Below are positions 17,976 to 25,662 of a stretch of 46,543 bases of DNA, one piece after another (the first letter of the stretch is position 1; every line of letters begins with the position of its first letter). The notes beneath the pieces were generated by a model. It worked only from the letters and a program-made list of their open reading frames with translations. It was not told the origin of the DNA and searched no databases. The position numbers were made by a program, and so were the translations under genes. Location of the stretch: the NCBI RefSeq assembly GCF_010682105.1, contig NZ_JAAGWH010000053.1, positions 1 through 46,543 of the forward strand, written 5' to 3'. This stretch comes from Modestobacter muralis. Lineage in GTDB: Bacteria; Actinomycetota; Actinomycetes; Mycobacteriales; Geodermatophilaceae.

Positions 17976-18974
17976 GTGACCGACGTCCCGGCTCTCGTGG
18001 ACGGCGTGCTCGCCGGGCACCGCCGGGCGACGGCGCGGGCGATCACGCTGGTGGAGTCCACCCGCGGCGACCACCGGGCCGCCGCCCAGGAGCTGCTGGG
18101 CGCGCTGCTGCCGCACGCCGGGCGAGCGCGGCGGGTGGGCATCAGCGGCGTCCCCGGCGTGGGCAAGTCCACCTTCATCGACACCCTCGGGACGACGCTG
18201 ACCGCGGCCGGTTCCCGGGTGGCGGTGCTGGCCGTCGACCCGTCCTCGACCCGGTCGGGCGGCTCGATCCTGGGCGACAAGACCCGGATGTCGCGGCTGG
18301 CCGTCGACCCGCGCGCCTTCATCCGGCCCGCGCCCACCGCCGGCACGCTCGGCGGGGTAGCGCAGGCCACCCGGGAGTCGATGGTGGTCGTGGAGGCCGC
18401 CGGGCACGACGTCGTCCTGGTCGAGACCGTCGGGGTGGGGCAGTCGGAGGTGACCGTGGCCGAGATGGTCGACACCTTCCTGTTCCTGACCCTGGCCCGC
18501 ACCGGCGACCAGCTGCAGGGCATCAAGCGCGGCATCCTGGAGATCGCCGACGTCATCGCGGTCAACAAGGCCGACGGGCCGGGGGAGGCCGACGCCCGCC
18601 GGGCCGCCCGGGAGCTGGCCGGTGCGGTGCGGATGCTGCGCGGGGCCACCGACGTCGTGCCGGTGCTCACCTGCGCCGGGCTCACCGGCACCGGCGTGCC
18701 CGAGGTGTGGGCGGCGCTGGTGGACCACCAGGACCGGCTGCGCGACTCCGGGGCGCTGGACCAGCGGCGCCGGGAGCAGCAGGTGCGCTGGATGTGGCAG
18801 CTCGTGCGCGACGCCCTGGACCACCGGCTGCGCACCCACCCGGACGTGGCGGCGCTGGTGCCCGAGCTCGAGGCCGGCGTGCTCGCCGGCGGGCTGCCGC
18901 CGGCCCGCGCCGCCGAGCGGCTGGTGGCGGCCTTCACCGCGGGCCTGTCCGGGGAGCGTGACCGGGCTCCGTAA
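17976..18974 (+). CDS. meaB: methylmalonyl-CoA mutase-associated GTPase MeaB
   Basis: 332 aa G3E-family P-loop GTPase that gates cofactor loading and protects MutAB from inactivation. Walker A is GVPGVGKST (about 59-67), followed by AVDPSSTRSGGSILGDKTRM, Walker B/switch ETVGVGQSE, the base-specificity motif NKADG, and a helical C-terminal dimerisation arm. GTG 17976 is the first in-frame start after mutB. The order mutA-mutB-meaB is the standard operon. Confidence 0.95.
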   Translation: MTDVPALVDGVLAGHRRATARAITLVESTRGDHRAAAQELLGALLPHAGRARRVGISGVPGVGKSTFIDTLGTTLTAAGSRVAVLAVDPSSTRSGGSILGDKTRMSRLAVDPRAFIRPAPTAGTLGGVAQATRESMVVVEAAGHDVVLVETVGVGQSEVTVAEMVDTFLFLTLARTGDQLQGIKRGILEIADVIAVNKADGPGEADARRAARELAGAVRMLRGATDVVPVLTCAGLTGTGVPEVWAALVDHQDRLRDSGALDQRRREQQVRWMWQLVRDALDHRLRTHPDVAALVPELEAGVLAGGLPPARAAERLVAAFTAGLSGERDRAP

Positions 18975-18977
18975 GGT
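18972..18977 (+). promoter_or_regulatory. possible -10 (TAAGGT) for the glycosyltransferase gene
   Basis: TAAGGT overlaps the meaB stop codon, about 50 nt before the glycosyltransferase start, which has its own ribosome binding site. No clear -35, so read-through from meaB is equally possible. Confidence 0.2.
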
Positions 18978-19014
18978 CGCTGCGACCAGGAGCGTCGAGC
19001 TCCTCGCCGGGAGT

Positions 19015-19018
19015 GGAG
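19015..19018 (+). promoter_or_regulatory. ribosome binding site that decides the glycosyltransferase start
   Basis: GGAG ends 9 nt before GTG 19028. The alternative upstream GTG at 19013 overlaps this site and has no Shine-Dalgarno of its own. Confidence 0.6.
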
Positions 19019-19027
19019 ATCAACAGC

Positions 19028-19741
19028 GTGCGAGTCCTGGTCGTGTCCCCGACGTACGACGAGATCGACAACGTCGGGACGCACGTCACCGCCGTCCTCG
19101 CCCGCCCGTCCGCACCCGAGGTGCTGGTCGTCGACGACGGGTCACCCGACGGCACCGGGGCCGCCGTCCGCGAGCTGGCCGCCGCCCACCCCGGCCGGGT
19201 CCACCTCATCGAGCGGTCCGGGAAGCTCGGGCTGGGCTCGGCCTACGTCGCCGGCTTCGGCTGGGCGCTGGCCCAGGACCGGTTCGACGTCGTCGTGCAG
19301 ATGGACGTCGACGGCTCCCACGACCCGGCCTCGGTCGACGACCTGCTGGCCCGCACCGCCGACGCCGACCTGGTGCTCGGCTCGCGCTACGTGCCCGGCG
19401 GGGCGGTGGCCGACTGGCCGTGGCACCGGCGGGTGCTGTCGTCGTCCGGCAACCTGTACGCCCGCACCGTGCTCGGCGTGCACGTCCAGGACCTCACCGG
19501 CGGGTTCAAGGCGTGGCGGACGTCGCTGCTCGCCCGGCTCGACCTCGACGTCGCCACCTCCGAGGGCTACGCCTTCCAGATCGAGACGACGTCCCGCGCC
19601 CTCTCGCTGGGTGCGGTCGTGGCCGAGGTGCCGATCGTCTTCCGCGACCGGCAGTTCGGGGAGTCGAAGATGGCCCCGGCGATCGCCGTCGAGGCGGTCA
19701 CCGCGGTCTGGCAGATCCGCCGGCGGCGCGCCCGGGGCTGA
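19028..19741 (+). CDS. polyprenol-phosphate mannose synthase-like family 2 glycosyltransferase
   Basis: 237 aa GT-A enzyme of the DPM1/Ppm1 type: transfers mannose (or a related sugar) from GDP-mannose to polyprenyl phosphate on the inner face of the membrane. Motifs: VVSPTYDEIDNV, VVDDGSPDGTG, GKLGLGSAYVAGF, the metal-binding QMDVDGSHDP, LVLGSRYVPGG, and DLTGGFKAWR. It has no C-terminal membrane domain, so it is the catalytic-domain-only form. It is likely to supply sugar donor for lipoglycans or protein mannosylation. Convergent with the cyclotransferase gene. Confidence 0.88.
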   Translation: MRVLVVSPTYDEIDNVGTHVTAVLARPSAPEVLVVDDGSPDGTGAAVRELAAAHPGRVHLIERSGKLGLGSAYVAGFGWALAQDRFDVVVQMDVDGSHDPASVDDLLARTADADLVLGSRYVPGGAVADWPWHRRVLSSSGNLYARTVLGVHVQDLTGGFKAWRTSLLARLDLDVATSEGYAFQIETTSRALSLGAVVAEVPIVFRDRQFGESKMAPAIAVEAVTAVWQIRRRRARG

Positions 19742-19759
19742 GCGTCCGGGTCCCGCGCC
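19725..19759. terminator. hairpin at the end of the glycosyltransferase gene
   Basis: GGCGCGCCCGG (19725-19735) pairs with CCGGG (19746-19750) and, after a 3-nt bulge, CGCGCC (19754-19759). It straddles the stop codon and faces the convergent cyclotransferase stop. Confidence 0.45.
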
Positions 19760-19762
19760 GGC

Positions 19763-20218
19763 TCAGCCGGTGACGGACCGGCAGTCGCGGCGGCGCAGCT
19801 CGGCCAGGTAGTCGTCCGGGGCGCCGGCGGCCTCGGCGGCGTCGGCGATGGCGCCCAGGTACCGCGCCGAGGGCAGGCCGCCCTCGAAGGCGTCGAGGGC
19901 GTAGGCGTAGGCCACCACGTCACCGGCCAGGGTGTGCACCCGCAGCCGCACCTTGCGGTACAGGCCGTGGTCGGCGCCCTCCCAGGCGTCCAGCGCCGTC
20001 TCGTCGGCGGCGGTGAGGTCGTAGAGGGCGACGAAGACCCCAGGTGCCCCCTCGTCCGGGACCAGGGTCGCGAGCGCGCCCTCCCAGCCCACGTCCTCCG
20101 CCCCGAAGGTCAGCCGCCAGCCGGGGATCCAGCCGGTGCCGGAGAACGGCGAGGAGGGACAGCGCTGCAGCATCTGCGCGGGGTCCATGTTCGACCCGTA
20201 CGCGGCGTAGAGGCCCAT
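19763..20218 (-). CDS. gamma-glutamylcyclotransferase-like protein
   Basis: 151 aa, AIG2/GGCT fold. The N-terminal LYAAYGSNMDPAQM is the YGSN substrate loop, and the catalytic acid is probably the Glu in DAWEGADHGLYRK. Members release 5-oxoproline from gamma-glutamyl amines; this one's substrate is unknown. TAGGCT lies 7 nt before ATG 20218 without a ribosome binding site, which suggests a leaderless mRNA. The M. tuberculosis gene next to lpdA (Rv3304) is, to my memory, of the same family, so the pairing appears conserved. Confidence 0.82.
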   Translation of the reverse strand: MGLYAAYGSNMDPAQMLQRCPSSPFSGTGWIPGWRLTFGAEDVGWEGALATLVPDEGAPGVFVALYDLTAADETALDAWEGADHGLYRKVRLRVHTLAGDVVAYAYALDAFEGGLPSARYLGAIADAAEAAGAPDDYLAELRRRDCRSVTG

Positions 20219-20225
20219 CCTCGGG

Positions 20226-20231
20226 AGCCTA
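20226..20231 (-). promoter_or_regulatory. putative -10 (TAGGCT) for the leaderless cyclotransferase gene
   Basis: Minus-strand TAGGCT followed by 7 nt and the ATG at 20218. Confidence 0.4.
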
Positions 20232-20324
20232 GCCAGCACCGGTCCGGCCGATCCGCGTCGGTGGCCGACAGGGGTGCGAGGACGGGGGACAATGGCCGCA
20301 GCAACCCAGCTCGCAGGAGGAACC

Positions 20325-21734
20325 ATGACCCGCATCGTGATCATCGGCGGTGGCCCGGCCGGCTACGAGGCCGCGCTCGTCGCCGCCTCCCTCGGTGCGG
20401 ACGTCACCGTGGTCGAACGCGACGGCATCGGCGGGGCCAGCGTGCTCACCGACTGCGTCCCGTCCAAGACCTTCATCGCCTCCGCCGGCGCGATGACCTC
20501 GGTGCGCGACTCCGCCGTCCTGGGTCTGCGCGGCACCGACCTGGACACCGTCAGCCTCGACCTGGCTGCGGTCAACCAGCGGATCAAGGGCCTGGCCATG
20601 GCCCAGTCCGCCGACATCCACGCCCGGCTGGAGTCCGAGGGCGTGCGGGTGGTCAGCGGACAGGCCCGGCTGGCCGACCAGGAGCCGGGGCTGGCCGCCC
20701 ACCGGGTGCAGGTGCTCGGCCCCGACGGCGAGGTCGCCGAGGAGGTCGCCGGCGACGTCGTGCTGCTGGCCACCGGCGCCGACCCGCGCGTGCTGCCCGG
20801 CGCCGAGCCCGACGGCGAGCGCATCCTGTCCTGGCGCGACGTCTACGACCTCGACGAGATGCCCGAGCACCTGGTGGTCGTCGGCTCCGGCGTCACCGGC
20901 GCGGAGTTCGCCTCCGGCTACCTGGAGGCCGGTGTCCCGGTCACGCTGGTCTCCTCCCGCGACCAGGTGCTGCCCGGTGAGGACGCCGACGCCGCCGCCG
21001 TGGTCGAGAAGGTGTTCCAGTCCCGCGGTGGGCGGATCGCCGAGCGCGGCCGGGCGGAGAAGGTCGAGCGGACCGAGAAGGGCGTGCGGGTCGAGCTCAC
21101 CGACGGCCGGGTCGTCGAGGGCTCGCACGCGCTGATGACCGTGGGCACCGTGCCCAACACCGAGGGGCTGAACCTGGAGGCCGCCGGGGTCGCGGTGACC
21201 CGGTCCGGGCACATCGTCGTCGACCGGGTCTCCCGCACGTCCGTGCCGGGCATCTACGCCGCCGGCGACGTCACCGGGGTCTTCCAGCTCGCCTCGGTCG
21301 CGGCCATGCAGGGCCGGATCGCCATGTGGCACGCCCTCGGCGAGGCGGTGGCCCCGATCCGGCTCAAGACCGTCGCGGCCAACGTGTTCACCCACCCGGA
21401 GATCGCCACGGTGGGCGTGCAGGAGGAGTCGCTCACCGAGGGCGCCGACGTCGAGGTGATCCGGCTGCCGCTGGCCACCAACGCCCGGGCCAAGATGGGC
21501 GACCTGCACGACGGGTTCATCAAGCTCTACGCCCGCCGCTCCACCGACGTCGTCATCGGCGGCGTCGTGGTGTCCCCGGGCGCCTCGGAGCTGATCCTGC
21601 CGATCGCGCTGGCGGTCACCAAGGGGCTCACCGCCGGTGACCTGGCGCAGACCTTCGCCATCTACCCGTCGCTGTCGGGCTCCATCACCGAGGCCGGCCG
21701 CCGGCTGATGGGGATCGAGGACGAGCACAGCTGA
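20325..21734 (+). CDS. lpdA: NAD(P)H-quinone dehydrogenase of the LpdA type
   Basis: 469 aa FAD flavoprotein of the disulfide-reductase fold. FAD motif GGGPAGYEAALVA (8-20), NAD motif VVGSGVTGAEFASGY (about 186-200), second FAD motif GIYAAGDVTG, and a dimerisation domain. The redox disulfide is incomplete: GGASVLTDCVPSK keeps Cys44 but has Ser39 where the partner Cys should be. The C-terminal His-Glu dyad region reads IYPSLSGSITEAGRR. These features match M. tuberculosis LpdA (Rv3303c), which is not a lipoamide dehydrogenase but an NAD(P)H:quinone reductase. AGGAGG lies 4 nt before ATG 20325. Confidence 0.92.
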   Translation: MTRIVIIGGGPAGYEAALVAASLGADVTVVERDGIGGASVLTDCVPSKTFIASAGAMTSVRDSAVLGLRGTDLDTVSLDLAAVNQRIKGLAMAQSADIHARLESEGVRVVSGQARLADQEPGLAAHRVQVLGPDGEVAEEVAGDVVLLATGADPRVLPGAEPDGERILSWRDVYDLDEMPEHLVVVGSGVTGAEFASGYLEAGVPVTLVSSRDQVLPGEDADAAAVVEKVFQSRGGRIAERGRAEKVERTEKGVRVELTDGRVVEGSHALMTVGTVPNTEGLNLEAAGVAVTRSGHIVVDRVSRTSVPGIYAAGDVTGVFQLASVAAMQGRIAMWHALGEAVAPIRLKTVAANVFTHPEIATVGVQEESLTEGADVEVIRLPLATNARAKMGDLHDGFIKLYARRSTDVVIGGVVVSPGASELILPIALAVTKGLTAGDLAQTFAIYPSLSGSITEAGRRLMGIEDEHS

Positions 21735-21742
21735 CCCGCGGG

Positions 21743-21765
21743 GACCGCCACCCGATCGGGCGGTC
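21743..21765 (+). terminator. hairpin after lpdA
   Basis: GACCGCC (21743-21749) pairs with GGCGGTC (21759-21765); the 9-nt loop can close further. It lies 8 bases after the lpdA stop and 33 before the subtilase gene. Confidence 0.45.
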
Positions 21766-21798
21766 AAGGACGACACCGGCCCGGCCGATTCTCACCGC

Positions 21799-24700
21799 AT
21801 GCAGTCCCAGCGATCCCTGTCGCGCCGCAGGCCCGTGCTCATGGCCCTGGCCGGCGTCCTGCTGGCCGGGCCGGTGCTCCTCGCCGCGGCCCCGGCCGGT
21901 GCGGCCGAGCAGGTCACCATCGACGTCCTGCGGATCGTCGACGGCGAGTACGTCGTCGAGACGGTCACCGCACCCCGGGCCCAGGCAGCGGCCACCGAGG
22001 CGGCCCTCGAGGACCGGGCCGACGTCGTCACGGCCAGCGCCGCGGTCGAGTACCGGCTCGACGGCAGCCTCGACCCGTACTGGGAGGCCGACGACCCGCA
22101 GGCCGTCAGCCGCGTGGAGCAGGTGTGGTCGCGCACCCGCGGGGCGGGACAGGTCGTCGCGGTGCTGGACACCGCCGTCGACGCCGAGCACCCCGACCTG
22201 GCCGGCGCCGTGCTCCCCGGCACCGACACGACCGGCCTGCCGGCGGACTCGACGGAGTGGCACGGCACCGGCGTCGCGGGCGTGGTCGCCGCGCGCGCCG
22301 ACAACGGCGTCGGCAGCGCCGGCATGGCCCCGGAGGCGCAGGTCCTGCCCGTCCGGGTCTGCACGAACGCCAGCTGCCCGTCGGCCGCGATCGCCCGCGG
22401 CGTGCTGTGGGCGGCCGACCACGGTGCCGACGTGATCAACATGTCGCTGTCGGGTGGCTGGTCCGACGTCACCGCGGCCGCGGTCCGTTACGCGCTGGAC
22501 AGGAACGTCCCGGTGGTCGCCTCGGCCGGCAACAGCGGCGACGAGGGGAACGCGGTGCAGTACCCGGCGGCCCTCGACGGCGTCATCGGCGTCTCCGCCA
22601 CCAGCCCGGACGGGACGCCGGCCCCGTGGGCCCAGCACGGCTGGCAGGTCGACGTCTCCACCGTCGGCGAGAGCGTGCTCCTGCCCGTGCCGCAGGGCGA
22701 CTACCTCTCCGGCTCCGGGACCTCGTTCTCCGGGCCGGCGGTGGCCGGTGCGGTGGCCCTGCTCCGGGCCGCCCACCCCGGGATCACGCCGGCCGACGTG
22801 CAGGCCGCACTGCAGGCCACGGCCGACAGCGGTGGCCCGTGGGACCGGGCCTGGGGCGCGGGCCGGCTGGACGTCCCCGCCGCCCTCGCGGCGACCGACC
22901 GGGCCGGGGCGGCCCCCACCGTCCTCGCCGGCCCCGAGGGGCTCGACGTGTCCTGGGAGGGGACCCCGGGTGCCACGAGCTACGCGGTCCGGGTCGACGG
23001 CCTCGTCGTCGACCGGGTCACCGCGGGCGTCGCCACGCGGCTGACCGGGCTGGTGGACGGCACCCAGGTGGCGATCGACGTCCAGGCGGACGACGGCGGG
23101 CGCAGCCCCGCCGCGTTGGTCACCCCGGGCGCCGTGCCCGGCACCCCGACCGTGTCCTCGGCCACGCTGTCGGGGACCAGCAGCAACGCCACCCTGCAGA
23201 TCCGCGCGTCGGTGGCCGCGACGCCGGCCCCGCGGTACACCCTGCTCCGGGACGGCGTCACGGTCGGGACGTACGCCTTCTCCCTGGCCCCCGACCTGCG
23301 CACGGTCAACCTCGGCATCGGTGCGATGCCGACCCAGGAGACGCGGTGGCAGCTGCGCGGGGTCGACGACCGTGGACGGCTGTCGGCGCAGTCCAACGCG
23401 GTGACCACCGGTACCGGACGCCCGGCCCCGCCTGCAGCGCCCACCGGGCTCTCGGGCCTGAGCAGCGGAGGCCGGGACCTGCTCAGCTGGGACGACCAGG
23501 GTCCCGGGTACACCTACTCGGTCAGCCGGGCCGGCGCGGTGGTGGCCACCCCGAGCACCGCCGGCGTCACCCTCACCGCCCCGCCGGGGAGCACCCGGAC
23601 CTACCAGGTGTCCGTCGTGGACGCGTGGGGGCAGTCCGGTCCTGCGGCCGGCGTCACGGTCAGCCCCGAGGCGGTCGACGTCCCGTCCGCGCCGACCGCG
23701 GTGACGGCCGTGCCCGGGGACCGCAGCACCACCGTGTCGTGGACCGCGCCGGCGGCCAACGGGTCGCCGGTCGCCGGGTACACCGTCAGCGCGTCCCCCG
23801 GCGCGTCCCGGGTGACGACCACCGGGGCGACGTCGGTGCAGCTGACCGACCTGGCCAACGGCACCGGCTACACGATCACCGTCACGGCCCGGAACGCGGT
23901 GGGCACCGGGCCGGCCAGCACCGGGGCGTACGTCGTGCCCCAGGGCCTGCCCGCCGTGCCCACCGGCCTGCACGTCACCGCCAACCCGAGCGACCTGCAG
24001 CTGTCCTGGGACACCCCGGACGGCAACGGCAGCCGGGTCAGCAGCTACCGGGTGACGCTGTACCCCGGGGGCCGGACGATGGTCGTGCAGACCACGCCGG
24101 AGGCCGCCTACGGGTACGCCTCGGTGGACAGGGACCTGACCTGGGGCACGGACTACACGTTCACCGTCGCGGCGGTCAACGACGCCGGCACCGGCCCGAC
24201 CAGTGCCCCGAGCGCGCCCGCCAGACTGTCCGGTCCGGCGCCGAGCCGGACGGTGCTCGCCTGGCAGGCAGCCGGTGGCGACCCGGCGCGGCTGGGTGCG
24301 CCGCTGGCCGCCGAGCTGTGCGGCCTGCGGGACGGCGGCTGCCTGCACGCGTTCGAGGGCGGCACGCTGTACCGGTCACCGGCCGGCGGCACCCGCCTGG
24401 TCAGGGGGGCGCTGCGCGACCGCTGGGGCGCCGCGGGCTGGGAGAACGGCGCACTGGGCTACCCGGCGGCCGAGCAGGTCTGCGGGCTGACCGGGGGCGG
24501 CTGCTTCCAGCAGTTCCAGGGCGGTGCGCTGTACGTCAGCGCGAGCACCCCGGCGGTCGCCGTCACCGGGCCGGTGCGCGACCGGTGGGGCACGCAGGGC
24601 TGGGAGAACGGCGCGCTGGGCTACCCGGCCGGCGAGCAGACCTGCGGGCTGCGCTCGGGCGGCTGCCTGCAGCGGTTCCAGAAGGGGACCGTCTACTGGT

Positions 24701-25545
24701 CCTCGGCGACCGGGGCCCGGGCGGTCCTGGACGGTGCCGTGCGCGACCGCTGGGGCACGACCGGCTGGGAGAACGGTGCGCTGGGCTACCCGGTGTCCGA
24801 CCCCACCTGTGGCCTGCCGGCGAGCGGCTGCGTCCAGCAGTTCCAGGGCGGCTCGGTCTACGTGAGCTCCGCGTCGCCGGCCACCGTGGTGACCGGTGCG
24901 CTGCGCGACGCGTGGGGTGCCTCGGGGTGGGAGCGGGGGCCGCTGGGCTACCCGACGGCGGCCCAGGTCTGTGGGCTGCGTGACGGCGGCTGCTTCCAGC
25001 GCTTCCAGAAGGGCGCGGTGTACCGGTCGAACGGTACGGCGGCCCGAGTGGTCCCCGACGGCGCGGTGCGCGACCGGTGGGGTGCGACGGGCTGGGAGAA
25101 CGGGGCGCTGGGCTACCCGGTGTCCGACCAGGGCTGCGGGCTGCCGGCGAGCGGCTGCTTCCAGCAGTTCCAGGGCGGGTCGGTCTACGTGAGCTCCGCG
25201 TCCCCGGCGACGGTGGTCACCGGCGTGCTGCGCGACCGGTGGGGCGCCTCGGGCTGGGAGCGGGGGCCGCTGGGCTACCCGACGGCGGCCCAGGTGTGCG
25301 GTCTGCGCGCCGGCGGCTGCTTCCAGCAGTTCCAGAACGGGTCGGTCTACTGGTCCCCGACCACCGGGGCGCACCCCGTGGACGGTGACATCCGCACCCG
25401 CTGGGGTCAGCTCGGCTGGGAGAACGGCCAGCTCGGCTACCCGGTGGCCGGGGTGGTGGTGCTGTCCAACGGCGACACCTCGCAGCGTTTCCAGGGCGGG
25501 ACGCTGTACCGCACGGCCAGCACCCGGACGGTCCGCGTCGTCTGA
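21799..25545 (+). CDS. secreted subtilisin-like (S8) protease with fibronectin-III-like domains and eight LGFP repeats
   Basis: 1248 aa. A signal peptide covers residues 1-36 (RRRP, hydrophobic core, PAGAAEQ). A short propeptide-like region (37-105) precedes the S8 domain (about 106-368), with Asp124 in VLDTAVDAEHPD, His155 in WHGTGVAGVVAA, oxyanion Asn245 in AGNSG and nucleophile Ser309 in GSGTSFSGPAVAGA. Beta-sandwich modules follow (about 372-815); the last two (about 630-718 and 719-815) are clear Fn3 domains. Residues 819-1248 are eight LGFP repeats of 53-55 aa. There is no sortase or membrane anchor. LGFP arrays are thought to anchor proteins to the envelope, so this is probably a wall-associated exoprotease. 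The catalytic triad is complete. Confidence 0.92.
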   Translation: MQSQRSLSRRRPVLMALAGVLLAGPVLLAAAPAGAAEQVTIDVLRIVDGEYVVETVTAPRAQAAATEAALEDRADVVTASAAVEYRLDGSLDPYWEADDPQAVSRVEQVWSRTRGAGQVVAVLDTAVDAEHPDLAGAVLPGTDTTGLPADSTEWHGTGVAGVVAARADNGVGSAGMAPEAQVLPVRVCTNASCPSAAIARGVLWAADHGADVINMSLSGGWSDVTAAAVRYALDRNVPVVASAGNSGDEGNAVQYPAALDGVIGVSATSPDGTPAPWAQHGWQVDVSTVGESVLLPVPQGDYLSGSGTSFSGPAVAGAVALLRAAHPGITPADVQAALQATADSGGPWDRAWGAGRLDVPAALAATDRAGAAPTVLAGPEGLDVSWEGTPGATSYAVRVDGLVVDRVTAGVATRLTGLVDGTQVAIDVQADDGGRSPAALVTPGAVPGTPTVSSATLSGTSSNATLQIRASVAATPAPRYTLLRDGVTVGTYAFSLAPDLRTVNLGIGAMPTQETRWQLRGVDDRGRLSAQSNAVTTGTGRPAPPAAPTGLSGLSSGGRDLLSWDDQGPGYTYSVSRAGAVVATPSTAGVTLTAPPGSTRTYQVSVVDAWGQSGPAAGVTVSPEAVDVPSAPTAVTAVPGDRSTTVSWTAPAANGSPVAGYTVSASPGASRVTTTGATSVQLTDLANGTGYTITVTARNAVGTGPASTGAYVVPQGLPAVPTGLHVTANPSDLQLSWDTPDGNGSRVSSYRVTLYPGGRTMVVQTTPEAAYGYASVDRDLTWGTDYTFTVAAVNDAGTGPTSAPSAPARLSGPAPSRTVLAWQAAGGDPARLGAPLAAELCGLRDGGCLHAFEGGTLYRSPAGGTRLVRGALRDRWGAAGWENGALGYPAAEQVCGLTGGGCFQQFQGGALYVSASTPAVAVTGPVRDRWGTQGWENGALGYPAGEQTCGLRSGGCLQRFQKGTVYWSSATGARAVLDGAVRDRWGTTGWENGALGYPVSDPTCGLPASGCVQQFQGGSVYVSSASPATVVTGALRDAWGASGWERGPLGYPTAAQVCGLRDGGCFQRFQKGAVYRSNGTAARVVPDGAVRDRWGATGWENGALGYPVSDQGCGLPASGCFQQFQGGSVYVSSASPATVVTGVLRDRWGASGWERGPLGYPTAAQVCGLRAGGCFQQFQNGSVYWSPTTGAHPVDGDIRTRWGQLGWENGQLGYPVAGVVVLSNGDTSQRFQGGTLYRTASTRTVRVV
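24253..25542 (+). repeat. tandem LGFP repeat array, eight units, in the subtilase
   Basis: Unit starts: 24253, 24406, 24568, 24733, 24895, 25060, 25222, 25384. Typical unit: DRWG..GWENGALGYP, a Cys pair in CGLRDGGCF, then QQFQGG.VYxS. Units alternate in the second half between YVS...ATVVTG (units 2, 4, 6) and Y[W/R]S...GARVV (1, 3, 5, 7). Unit pairs 4-5 and 6-7 are nearly identical, pointing to a recent duplication of a 327-bp double unit. Unit 8 lacks both Cys (VVVLSNGDTSQRF) and acts as a cap. Confidence 0.9.
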
Positions 25546-25554
25546 CCCGGGACG

Positions 25555-25590
25555 CCGGTCCCCGGTGGTGCACGTGCCGGCGGGGACCGG
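25555..25590 (+). terminator. hairpin after the subtilase gene
   Basis: CCGGTCCCC (25555-25563) and GGGGACCGG (25582-25590) form a perfect 9-bp stem beginning 10 bases after the stop. Confidence 0.55.
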
Positions 25591-25630
25591 TCGGGCCGCA
25601 GCGCTCCACATCCGCGGCGCGGTGCCGATG

Positions 25631-25649
25631 CAGAGGACGGTCCCCTCTG
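25631..25649 (+). promoter_or_regulatory. small inverted repeat upstream of the metalloprotease gene
   Basis: CAGAGG (25631-25636) and CCTCTG (25644-25649) with a 7-nt spacer lie directly before the AGGAG ribosome binding site. It could be an operator or a leader hairpin; this is speculative. Confidence 0.25.
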
Positions 25650-25662
25650 CTCAGGAGTCGTC

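Noticed and set aside
20325-21734. Dihydrolipoamide dehydrogenase (E3) annotation for the flavoprotein
   Set aside because: One of the two redox cysteines is replaced (Ser39) and the C-terminal His-Glu region is not typical; the LpdA quinone reductase type fits better.
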